A stretch of DNA of 64,000 nt from Novosphingobium aquimarinum (GTDB lineage: Bacteria; Pseudomonadota; Alphaproteobacteria; Sphingomonadales; Sphingomonadaceae). The notes below the pieces were generated by a model. That model worked only from the letters and a program-made list of their open reading frames with translations, did no database searches and was not told the origin of the DNA. Location: assembly GCF_009746585.1 (NCBI RefSeq), contig NZ_WRPO01000017.1, positions 19,962 to 83,961 on the forward strand. Direction: 5' to 3'. Numbering within the stretch: position 1 is the stretch's first letter; each line of letters begins with the position of its first letter. This document shows, in pieces, positions 34,159-45,069 of this stretch. Made by a program: the position numbers and the translations under genes.

Positions 34159-34779
34159 ATGGATCTGCATATTTGGCTAGCATTCGCAGCGGCTTCTTTC
34201 GTGATGGCCATCATTCCTGGTCCAGGGGTCGCGAGCATCGTCGGCTTTGCAATGAGTTCAGGCAGGAGCACGGCATTAGCGTCCGTGGTCGGAATGGCAT
34301 TAGGTAATGCCCTGGCGATCTCAATCTCGCTTAGCGGTGCTGGTGCTATCCTCAGCACATCAGCTCTGGCTTTCGCAGTACTGAAATGGATCGGTGCCCT
34401 GTATCTAATAGCCATCGGCTTGATTGCGATTGTTAGAAGTGATGAGCGTTCTTCCACTGGAAAGTCTGCTCGGCCCATCAGCGCCCGAGCGGCCTTCATG
34501 AGCAATATCGCGGTCGGCACCTTCCATCCGAAAACAATTCTATTTTTTATGGCTTTTGCCACTCAGTTTATCCGCGTCGACGAACCGTATCTTTTCCAAG
34601 CTGCCATTCTCGTGCTGACGTTCACGGCAATCGCGGCCGCAACAGACATGATATATGCGTTGACGGCTTCGTCGGCGTCAGGGCTTATCCGTCGGCCAAA
34701 TGTGAGAAAATGGTCGCAGCGTGCCGGTGGAGGAGCTGTCATTGGCGCCGGCATTGCGATGGCTGCTGTGAGGCGTTGA
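34159..34779 (+). CDS. LysE/RhtB-family amino acid exporter
   Basis: A 206-residue inner-membrane protein with about five to six hydrophobic helices. IIPGPGVASIVGFAMSSGRSTALASVVGMALGN (about 19-51) is the characteristic LysE/RhtB N-terminal block, and FHPKTILFFMAFATQF (about 120-135) is the second. Members export amino acids such as lysine, threonine or homoserine lactones. The specific substrate is unknown. Base and codon use are clearly less GC-rich than the neighbours (many AT-ending codons), suggesting later acquisition. It is single; the following 180 bases hold no gene. Confidence 0.88.
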   Translation: MDLHIWLAFAAASFVMAIIPGPGVASIVGFAMSSGRSTALASVVGMALGNALAISISLSGAGAILSTSALAFAVLKWIGALYLIAIGLIAIVRSDERSSTGKSARPISARAAFMSNIAVGTFHPKTILFFMAFATQFIRVDEPYLFQAAILVLTFTAIAAATDMIYALTASSASGLIRRPNVRKWSQRAGGGAVIGAGIAMAAVRR

Positions 34780-34956
34780 CGACGTTCCCATTTGCGGAGC
34801 GCATGTTACTTCGGCTTTTCGAGTTCTGCGCTCATGGAGCAGACTGTCACAAGACCTCGACTCTCGCGACATGCGCAGTATGCGGGACTCCTCCTGAAAC
34901 CTGCCATCATCGCGCTCTACGCGGACGTTCCCGGCTTGTCGAAGGACTGTGATCCA

Positions 34957-35844
34957 TCATGCCTGACCCGCGCGGCGCAGCAGACGTTCGGCGCGGGCGA
35001 GGAAGGGGCGGTCGAGCATGCCGCCCTTCCAGCCGATCGCGCCCACGCCGGGGTTGGCGGCGAAGAGGTCGACGATCTCACGCGCTTCGGCGATCTCGGC
35101 TTCGGTCGGCGTGAAAGCCGCGTTGATGACCGGCACTTGCGCGGGATGGATCGCGAGCATGCCGAGATAGCCGTCGCGGCGCACGGCTTCGGCGCGCGCC
35201 TTTAGCGCATCGAGATCGCGGAAGTCGGCGCTGATCGTTTCGATCGCCGCAACCCCGGCGGTCGCCGCGCCCAGCACGCAGAAGCTGCGCGCCATTTCGT
35301 ACGTGAACGTGTAAGCGCCTGCCGCGTCCCGGTTGGAATTCGCCCCGACCGAATCGGCAAGGTCCTCCGCGCCCCAGGTCATCGCCACCAGGCGCGGCGC
35401 GCCCTTGTAGTCGCCCCAGTGGAACATCGCCTCGGCGGTCTCGGTCATCAGCACGATCACCGGTGTCGAGCCCTGCTCCATCCCGTGCGCGACTTCGAGC
35501 GCCGAGAGGCAGTGATCAAGCCGCTCAACCTCGGCGCGACCGTAGATCTTGGGCAGCATGATCCCGCCCGGCCGCGCGGGCATGATCGCGGCGAGATCGC
35601 GCAGCGTGTAAGGCCCGTCGAACGGATTGATCCGCACCCAGAGGCGGTGGCGCTGTTCCGGATGGGCCGCCAGAAAATCGTGCACGATCGGGCGCGCGGC
35701 GGCCTTGCTTTCGGGCGCGACGGCATCCTCCAAGTCGATCAGGACGATATCGGCCTCGCCCTCCATCGCCTTGGTCATCTTCCGTTCGCTGTCACCAGGC
35801 ACGAACAGCCAGGAGCGCATGTTGAGGGCGGGGGCTTGGGTCAT
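34957..35844 (-). CDS. CitE-like CoA-ester lyase (HpcH/HpaI aldolase family)
   Basis: A 295-residue TIM-barrel lyase. It has the conserved R near the start (RSWLFVPGDSERKMTKA), VLIDLEDAV (metal-binding Glu-Asp), LPKIYGRAEVE, IVLMTETAEAMFHWG, and AMTWGAEDLADSVGA. These residues occur in citrate lyase beta, malyl-CoA lyase and related citramalyl-CoA lyases. The stand-alone gene, without citD/citF, suggests a malyl- or citramalyl-CoA lyase rather than citrate lyase. I chose ATG 35844, with AGGA just upstream; the reported frame begins at 35868. Confidence 0.85.
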   Translation of the reverse strand: MTQAPALNMRSWLFVPGDSERKMTKAMEGEADIVLIDLEDAVAPESKAAARPIVHDFLAAHPEQRHRLWVRINPFDGPYTLRDLAAIMPARPGGIMLPKIYGRAEVERLDHCLSALEVAHGMEQGSTPVIVLMTETAEAMFHWGDYKGAPRLVAMTWGAEDLADSVGANSNRDAAGAYTFTYEMARSFCVLGAATAGVAAIETISADFRDLDALKARAEAVRRDGYLGMLAIHPAQVPVINAAFTPTEAEIAEAREIVDLFAANPGVGAIGWKGGMLDRPFLARAERLLRRAGQA

Positions 35845-35882
35845 GACTTCCTCTGGCTTGGGGCTCAAGTTCCCGCAAATCC

Positions 35883-35972
35883 GTCATGCTGAACGCGTTT
35901 CAGCATCCATCGCGCGGCAAGCGGGATCTAGTCTGTGGCGCGGGATGGATCCTGAAACAAGTTCAGGATGAC
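35883..35972. repeat. Dispersed palindromic repeat, copy 2
   Basis: Left arm GTCATGCTGAACGCG...CAGCATCCAT at 35883-35910 and right arm ATGGATCCTGAAACAAG...GGATGAC at 35945-35972. Each arm folds on its own (ATGCTGAA/TTCAGCAT on the left; ATCCTGAA/TTCAGGAT on the right). The changes between arms are compensated within each arm, which favours two separate hairpins over arm-to-arm pairing. Confidence 0.85.
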
Positions 35973-36132
35973 GGAGTGTTAGGTTGCGGACCCAAAAGCG
36001 CGTCGCTTGTATACGGGTCCGTCCGATAGCCGCCCTTATGGAAATACGTCGGCGTCCTCGCCCGACTTGTCTCGCCCTCGCAATAGGCGCTAAGCTGGAA
36101 ACAAGATTCCGTCGCACGCGAGACATTTCCTT

Positions 36133-39576
<3,444 letters not shown>

Positions 39577-39582
39577 ATTTCC

Positions 39583-39618
39583 GGGGGGTGGGGACAGCCT
39601 GCGGTTGCCTCGCCCCCC
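39583..39618 (+). terminator. Hairpin after the amidohydrolase gene, possible terminator
   Basis: An 11-bp G/C stem with two G-U pairs: GGGGGGTGGGG (39583-39593) with CCTCGCCCCCC (39608-39618), seven bases after the stop codon. It lacks a T-run, so its activity is uncertain. Confidence 0.4.
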
Positions 39619-39689
39619 TACACATGAACGAAGCTGAGGCTTGTCGTCTTAGTCCGGCCTACCTTGACCGGAATGAAACCGCTTAACAA

Positions 39690-39765
39690 TGGTGGGCGGT
39701 GAGGGGCTCGAACCCCCGACCCTCTCGGTGTAAACGAGATGCTCTACCAACTGAGCTAACCGCCC
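39690..39765 (-). tRNA. tRNA-Val (anticodon TAC)
   Basis: The minus strand forms a standard cloverleaf: acceptor GGGCGGT with ACCGCCC, discriminator A and encoded CCA (TGG at 39690-39692), D-loop TTAGCTCAGTTGGTAGAGC, and T-loop GGTTCGAGCC. The anticodon loop TTTACAC reads TAC, which decodes valine codons (GUN). Confidence 0.95.
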
Positions 39766-40024
39766 TCGCCCGGTTTCCTGGGCGTTTCCCGACTTCGATC
39801 TTCTGGCCTCTCATCGGATGGTCAGAACGTGTACGGAGCGCCAGCGATCCGCTTCGCCATGTATGGCCTTTCCGATCCGAGTCAGGATGGATCTGAGAGG
39901 TTCCAGATGCCGTACATTCCACTCCGCGTACGTCAACGTGTTTTCTTCATCATGCGCTGACCGGGGCTGCCCGGCTATCGGGCCGTCGGCAGCAACCCAG
40001 AACAACGATCCTGCAGAGTTCTAC

Positions 40025-41227
40025 TCACGCATAAGATGCCGCGGGCTGAGGAGCGGCGCATCGTTGTTCGGTCGAAAGGCTGCTCGAAACAGATACTCTG
40101 TTTCGCCCAGCGGCCTTTGCGGCATAGAGCGCCATGTCCGATCGTCTCCCCAGGTCGGAAAGCTGATCGCCGGCCTCAAATTCGGCCACGCCAAAAGAGG
40201 CGGTAACGATCCTGGTCTCGTCGCAACTCACTCGAAGCGTCCTGGCAATCAGGATCCTGATCGTCTCCGCGATCTGGCGGGCGTCCTCTGCCGTTCGGCC
40301 TGACAGAAGCAAGGCGAATTCCTCGCCCCCCATCCTGGCGACCTGGTCCCGATCTTCGAGGTTTTCCGTCAACAACGCGGCAAGCGCGACGATAACCCTG
40401 TCCCCCTCGGCATGGCCATATCCGTCATTGATCGCCTTGAAGCGGTCGACATCCAGAGTGACGTAGGCAAGGGGCTCGCCGCTACGCCTCGCTCTCTCGA
40501 CCGCGCGAACCGCATGCTTCTCGAATCCTCGACGATTGAGGACACCGGACAAGGGATCGGTTTCGGAACGAGCCACCATTTCGATCGTCACGTCGCGCAT
40601 GATGACCAGCATCAGCACGAGAGCGAGGGCGATCAGCGCGACCGCACCGATCGTCTGCGATACGGCGGCATACTGCGACGCGATGTAATTCTGCGGTCCA
40701 TCCGCCGCACCGATCGTTCTCGCAATGGCGGGCTTCGAAAGGCAAGCAAGCGCGACGAGACCACTCACGCCTATCAGAAGCCTGTCGAGCAACGTCCGCC
40801 GGCCGGAACGCAGGACCACGGCGATCATCAGCAGATGCATCGCGACGTACGGCAATTGATAAAGAACAAGGCGGGGTGTCGAGCCGTAGGGCCAGGTCAG
40901 GAGGAACGGGATCGACACGATCGCGCCGGCCCAGACGATACCCAAGGCCAGGCTCGGCCATCGCACGCGGTAATGGGACGCCAAACCCTTGAGACCGAAG
41001 GTGAGGGCCAGAAGATAGACCAGATAAATGGCGATGCCAGTGACCGCCGGCCTAGCAAACCACGGAAGACTGAACTCCAGAGCGACATCGAGAACCCCGA
41101 CGCCGTATGCCGCCGCCAACCAACGCGCCCCGCGAACCGCGGGATTGGTCGCTGCGAAAACCGCGAATGCGACAGCAAACAAAGCGGCGACCGACACGTT
41201 GATGATGAGGATAAAGGCGGCTGTCAT
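40025..41227 (-). CDS. Membrane diguanylate cyclase (GGDEF)
   Basis: A 400-residue c-di-GMP synthase candidate. Six to seven hydrophobic helices (about 3-230) form a sensor/anchor. A GGDEF domain follows, with active-site GGEEF near residue 315-319 and the upstream RSETDPLSGVLNRRGFE. The I-site, RxxD 5 residues before, is degenerate (E-x-x-D), so allosteric product inhibition is likely lost. I chose ATG 41227 (MTAAFILI); the longer frame has an unlikely basic leader. It lies near a second GGDEF gene at 41765-42709, on the same strand but separated by a plus-strand gene. Confidence 0.88.
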   Translation of the reverse strand: MTAAFILIINVSVAALFAVAFAVFAATNPAVRGARWLAAAYGVGVLDVALEFSLPWFARPAVTGIAIYLVYLLALTFGLKGLASHYRVRWPSLALGIVWAGAIVSIPFLLTWPYGSTPRLVLYQLPYVAMHLLMIAVVLRSGRRTLLDRLLIGVSGLVALACLSKPAIARTIGAADGPQNYIASQYAAVSQTIGAVALIALALVLMLVIMRDVTIEMVARSETDPLSGVLNRRGFEKHAVRAVERARRSGEPLAYVTLDVDRFKAINDGYGHAEGDRVIVALAALLTENLEDRDQVARMGGEEFALLLSGRTAEDARQIAETIRILIARTLRVSCDETRIVTASFGVAEFEAGDQLSDLGRRSDMALYAAKAAGRNRVSVSSSLSTEQRCAAPQPAASYA

Positions 41228-41306
41228 CGAACTCTCGAATCGTGATGGCCGAGGGCCTATGTGAGAAGTCCGCACATTTCGTGAAGATCGGCGGCAGAAT
41301 GGCTCG

Positions 41307-41696
41307 GTGAGCGGCAAACGGATCAAGGTGTTCTTCGACGGCGGCTGCCGTCCCAATCCCGGCCGGATCGAGGCTGCGGTGGTGATACGCGGCATGACGT
41401 ATCGCTTCGATGATCTCGGCTATGGCAGCAACGCGGATGCCGAGTGGCTGGCGCTGATCCGGGCGGTGACCGTCGCGAGCTCTGTCGGACTGGCGCAGGT
41501 CGAACTTGTCGGCGACGCGAAGGATATCGTCCGGCGCGCGCGGGCGATCCTGAACGAGGGCGCGGCCACGTCGGGACATGCGGTGGCGTTTCGGGCTGCC
41601 GTCCACGCAGCGGCGCCGATGCGGGTCGACGTCCGCTGGATCAAGCGACAGCAGAACCTAGCAGGGATTGCGCTGGCCGCGCGCCATCCCCGCTGA
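41307..41696 (+). CDS. RNase H-like protein (reverse-transcriptase-like fold)
   Basis: A 129-residue single-domain RNase H-fold protein. The catalytic residues D (FFDGGCRPNPG, about 10), E (NADAEWLALIRAV, about 46) and D (ELVGDAKDIVRRARAIL, about 71) are present. The final Asp expected after the last conserved His region (NxxADxLA) is Gly in QNLAGIALAARHPR, so canonical activity may be lost or altered. Canonical RNase HI cleaves RNA in RNA-DNA hybrids. The start is GTG 41307. It is transcribed opposite to and between the two GGDEF genes; any link is unproven. Confidence 0.75.
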   Translation: MSGKRIKVFFDGGCRPNPGRIEAAVVIRGMTYRFDDLGYGSNADAEWLALIRAVTVASSVGLAQVELVGDAKDIVRRARAILNEGAATSGHAVAFRAAVHAAAPMRVDVRWIKRQQNLAGIALAARHPR

Positions 41697-41764
41697 GGGC
41701 CCGCTGAGAGAGCGAGTGGGGGCATGGGAGTGCGTAGCGCCGAAGCCCCCGCAGTCGACGTCAG

Positions 41765-42709
41765 CTAAGCGCCGCGGCGCGTCCGCTTGGCCGCGTAGAG
41801 CGCGGCGTCCGCGCGGACGAACAACTCCTCGGCATCGTAAAGATACGGATTGGGCGGGGTGGCGATACCGGTCGACGCCGCGATTGCGAGCATCTGCCCT
41901 TGCCATAGCACCGGCGCATTCAGGAGCTTGTGAAACTCCTTCAACTGGCGCTCGAGCGATCCGAGCGGACTGCCTGCGCCCACGATCACCGCGAATTCGT
42001 CGCCGCCGATGCGGGCGGTAAGCAGCGCTTGCGGAAAGCTCGCGGACAGTCGCTCGGCGAAGACCCGGAGGCAAGTGTCGCCGGCGGCGTGACCGAACCG
42101 GTCGTTGATCTCCTTGAATCCGTCTAGGTCGAAGAGCAGCAGCGCTCCCACCGGCGCCAGGACGGCGAACGTGTTGGTTCGGTTGAGGAAGCGGCTTTCA
42201 TACGCAGCGCGATTGGCCAATCCGGTGAGCACATCGTTTTCCGCGCGCTGCCGCATCTCCTCCCAGCGCAACTTCTCCTCGGTGATATCCTGCTTCAGTC
42301 CGTGGAGCCGCGGCGCTTGTCCCGCCTGCTTCACCATCTCGCCGGTCAGCCGCATCCATCGGCGGGCGCCATCAGCGGCCACGATCTGCGCATCGAGCGT
42401 GAAGGTCCCGCAACGGGCGATCGCCTGACTGCGCAAGCGTAGCATCGCCTCGCGGGATTCCTCTGCATACATGTCGACGATCTCTCGCCGATCGATGGGG
42501 GCGCCGGCCGGCAGCCCGAACAGATCGTAGACACCCGGCGTCCAGCTCAGACGCTCGTCGGGCAAGGTGCATGACCAGGCGCCCACTCTCGCCAATGCCA
42601 TGGCCCGTTCGAGAAGAGGATCGATGCATGCGACCGGCTGCTGCTCTGGCGAAGCCGAACAGATCTGCTCCGGAACAGGGGCATAGGCGTGCCGCGCATG
42701 CAATGACAT
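41765..42709 (-). CDS. PAS-GGDEF diguanylate cyclase
   Basis: A 314-residue cytosolic protein. Residues about 35-150 are a PAS sensor (ending DITEEKL-type PAC-like tail), followed by a GGDEF domain: DVLTGLANRAAYESRFL, LLLFDLDGFKEINDRFGHAAGD, and active-site ARIGGDEF. The RxxD inhibitory site is absent. It probably makes c-di-GMP in response to a small ligand or redox signal sensed by PAS. The start is ATG 42709. No EAL or HD-GYP phosphodiesterase lies in the window. Confidence 0.85.
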   Translation of the reverse strand: MSLHARHAYAPVPEQICSASPEQQPVACIDPLLERAMALARVGAWSCTLPDERLSWTPGVYDLFGLPAGAPIDRREIVDMYAEESREAMLRLRSQAIARCGTFTLDAQIVAADGARRWMRLTGEMVKQAGQAPRLHGLKQDITEEKLRWEEMRQRAENDVLTGLANRAAYESRFLNRTNTFAVLAPVGALLLFDLDGFKEINDRFGHAAGDTCLRVFAERLSASFPQALLTARIGGDEFAVIVGAGSPLGSLERQLKEFHKLLNAPVLWQGQMLAIAASTGIATPPNPYLYDAEELFVRADAALYAAKRTRRGA

Positions 42710-42942
42710 CCGGTGTCGATAGGCGCACAGCGGTTAAGACGCAGTGTATCCGCGCGAGAGCATGGTTAGCGCGCTGACTGGGATAAACGGACCTTCATGC
42801 GGGATGCTCTCCCTGCCCGGAGGATTCTTACGCTGCCGTCGCAGGAAAGATGGCGGCGGCACGGGCCCGTAATTCGCGCAAAAATTCCATGTAAGATCCA
42901 TGCGCCGTGCGGATCGATTTGCGCGGGGCTTCCTGCCCCCTC

Positions 42943-43929
42943 TCAAGCGGCCAAGCGGGCACCCGCGCCGATCTCGTCGAAATAGCGGGCCATGGCGTTC
43001 GCTGCCTTTTCGCTGAGCGTAATGAAGGCGCGGCGGCGATCGGTATCGTCGCATTGCCGCTCGAACAGTCCGGCTTCGACCATTTGCGTGAACCAGCGCA
43101 GCGCAGTGGTGGGCGGAACGTCGGCGGCAATGCACAGCGAGGTTACCGAGACGCGGGCATGTTCGGCGCGCGCGGCGGTGAGATCGAGCAGCATGTCCCA
43201 AGCCGGATCGGCGAACAGATCGCCTTCGAAGAAGCGACCGCGCAACCGGCGGTGCTTGATGATCGAGCGCACCAGCCGCGGATCCGGCAAAGGCGGCCGG
43301 ATCGAGCGCAGCGCCGTGTGTCCCGCATGCTCGTCGACGCGCGTGGCGGCGGGGCCGGGCGCGGACTTCAAGGCGACGGGGGTTCCGGCGAGGCGATCGA
43401 TGCGGCTGGCGATCTGCCCGACTTGCTCGGTCAGTCGCAGCAGCATCAAGCGATCCTCCTCGGACAATTCACGCAGGCGGCCGGACGGAAAGCCGGCGAG
43501 GACTTGCCCCAGCGCGATCACGCGATCGGCGCGGCTCGGATCGACGAGGAACTGCGGCGAGGAAGCATCCATGCAGGCGAAAACCGAATCGAGCGCCTCG
43601 ACCGAGGTCGACACCAAGATCCGCGCGCCGCTTCGAGCCGCCCGCATGTCGAGCCGGGCCAATGCGGCGAGGCACGCGGCATCGGCGACCGGGCAATCGA
43701 CCAGAACCACGTCGCCCAGCGACCGCGGGCCGCCGGTGAGCAAGGCCGAGAGATTGTCGATCGCCATCACTCGCAGCCCTGCGGCCCCCGCATCCTCGCG
43801 CGCGGCATCGCGCACGTGGCCCCGATCGGCATAGACCGACAGCGAGACGGGAATTCCCGCAGTGTCGCTGTGCGTCGCGTCGTAAATCAGATCAGACTTC
43901 GGCCCGGCTTCGTATGCATTCTGGAACAT
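42943..43929 (-). CDS. Winged-helix regulator with receiver-like N-terminal domain
   Basis: A 328-residue protein. The N-terminal 165 residues look like a CheY-type alpha/beta fold with VVLVDCPVAD but lack a clear phosphorylatable Asp in the normal site, and end with an Arg/Leu-rich helix. The C-terminal 120 residues are a MarR-like winged helix (LFADPAWDMLLDLTAARAEHARVSVTSLCIAADVPPTTALRWFTQMVEAGLFER). I chose ATG 43929, with GGAGG 6-10 bases upstream; a longer frame begins at 43971. It is a putative transcription regulator whose target and signal are unknown. It lies between the diguanylate cyclase and hemH on the same strand. Confidence 0.7.
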   Translation of the reverse strand: MFQNAYEAGPKSDLIYDATHSDTAGIPVSLSVYADRGHVRDAAREDAGAAGLRVMAIDNLSALLTGGPRSLGDVVLVDCPVADAACLAALARLDMRAARSGARILVSTSVEALDSVFACMDASSPQFLVDPSRADRVIALGQVLAGFPSGRLRELSEEDRLMLLRLTEQVGQIASRIDRLAGTPVALKSAPGPAATRVDEHAGHTALRSIRPPLPDPRLVRSIIKHRRLRGRFFEGDLFADPAWDMLLDLTAARAEHARVSVTSLCIAADVPPTTALRWFTQMVEAGLFERQCDDTDRRRAFITLSEKAANAMARYFDEIGAGARLAA

Positions 43930-43992
43930 CGACTCGCCTCCTGTCCAAATACGCGAACAGGATGAGAACAAAACGGGACTAAGTCAAGAAAC

Positions 43993-45069
43993 CTATGGAC
44001 TATTCGCGTGAGTACTTGGTGGGAGCCAGCCGGATAGTTCGCGTCGCACCAGGGTTTCGAGCATTGCCATCCCTGCCGCGCCATCGTTGAGGCACGTAAG
44101 CGCCGCGAAATCCTCGCCGCCGGCTTCGCGGAACTGCGCTTGCCCGCGGATCGCCAGTTCCTCCAGCGTTTCGAGGCAATCGGCGGAAAACCCGGGCGCG
44201 GCGATCGCGAGGCGGCGCGTGCCGGCGCGCGCTTCGGCCTCCAGCACGTCGTCAGTCGCGGGTTCGAGCCACTTGGCGCGGCCGAAGCGCGACTGGAACG
44301 TCGTATCGATGCGCAAATCGGGGTAAGTCCCGGCGAGCTTCTCGTTCAGCAGGCGCGCGGTCTTGCGGCAATGGCAGTGATAGGGGTCGCCCAGGCGCAA
44401 GGTGCGCAGCGGCATCCCGTGGAACGAGAGCAGCAGCACTTCGGGCATGAAATCGAGCGCCGCGATCTGCGCGCCGAGATCGCTCGCCAGCGCATCGATA
44501 TAGGCGGGATCGTCGTGATAGGGCGGCAGGGTCCGCAAGGCGGGCTGCCAGCGCATCGCCGCCAGCGCCGCGCCGACCGCGTCGAGCGCCGAGGCAGTCG
44601 TGGCGCCCGAGTACTGCGGATAAAGCGGGGCAACGAGGATGCGGTCGCACCCTTGCGCCTTCATCGCGGTCAGCCGATCGCCCACTGCGGGCGACCCGTA
44701 GCGCATCGCCCAATCGACCCGCACGCTCTCGCCCAACCGCGCTTGCAACGCCTCCGCCTGGGCGGCGGTGATCGCGGCCAGCGGCGAGCCCTGCTCGGTC
44801 CAGACTTGCGCATAGGCGTGGGCGGACTTGGCCGGGCGCGTGCGCAGGATCACGCCGTGCAGGATCGGCTTCCAGGCGATCGACGGGATCTCGACCACGC
44901 GCTTGTCGGAGAGGAACTCCGCCAGATAGCGGCGCACGGCCTCGGTCGTGGGCGCTTCGGGCGTACCCAGATTGACGAGCAGCACGCCGATCCCGCCGGT
45001 CGCGATCGCGGGATGATCGGCGGGGCGCGGCATGGCGGGGCGGGCATCGGCGGGAACAGGCAGAGTCAC
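43993..45069 (-). CDS. hemH: Ferrochelatase
   Basis: A 358-residue enzyme that inserts ferrous iron into protoporphyrin IX, the last step of heme synthesis. Conserved features include GVLLVNLGTPEAPT (about 23-36), VAPLYPQYSGATTAS (about 145-158), LLLSFHGMPLRTLRLGDPYHCHC with the catalytic His, FQSRFGRAKWLEP, and PGFSADCLETLEE with the catalytic Glu. The start is GTG 45069, which overlaps the upstream stop (GTGA), so it is co-translated with the molybdopterin subunit gene. An internal Met start, 12 codons in, is the main alternative. Confidence 0.93.
   Translation of the reverse strand: MTLPVPADARPAMPRPADHPAIATGGIGVLLVNLGTPEAPTTEAVRRYLAEFLSDKRVVEIPSIAWKPILHGVILRTRPAKSAHAYAQVWTEQGSPLAAITAAQAEALQARLGESVRVDWAMRYGSPAVGDRLTAMKAQGCDRILVAPLYPQYSGATTASALDAVGAALAAMRWQPALRTLPPYHDDPAYIDALASDLGAQIAALDFMPEVLLLSFHGMPLRTLRLGDPYHCHCRKTARLLNEKLAGTYPDLRIDTTFQSRFGRAKWLEPATDDVLEAEARAGTRRLAIAAPGFSADCLETLEELAIRGQAQFREAGGEDFAALTCLNDGAAGMAMLETLVRRELSGWLPPSTHANSP

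Noticed and set aside
34792..35205. A plus-strand frame over the junction of the LysE and CoA-lyase genes
   Set aside because: Its second half is antisense to the conserved lyase, and it lacks a good ribosome binding site and any family similarity.
40025..41696. A retron or reverse transcriptase system around the RNase H-like gene
   Set aside because: There is no reverse transcriptase, msr/msd-like RNA or effector gene adjacent; only the RNase H fold is shared.
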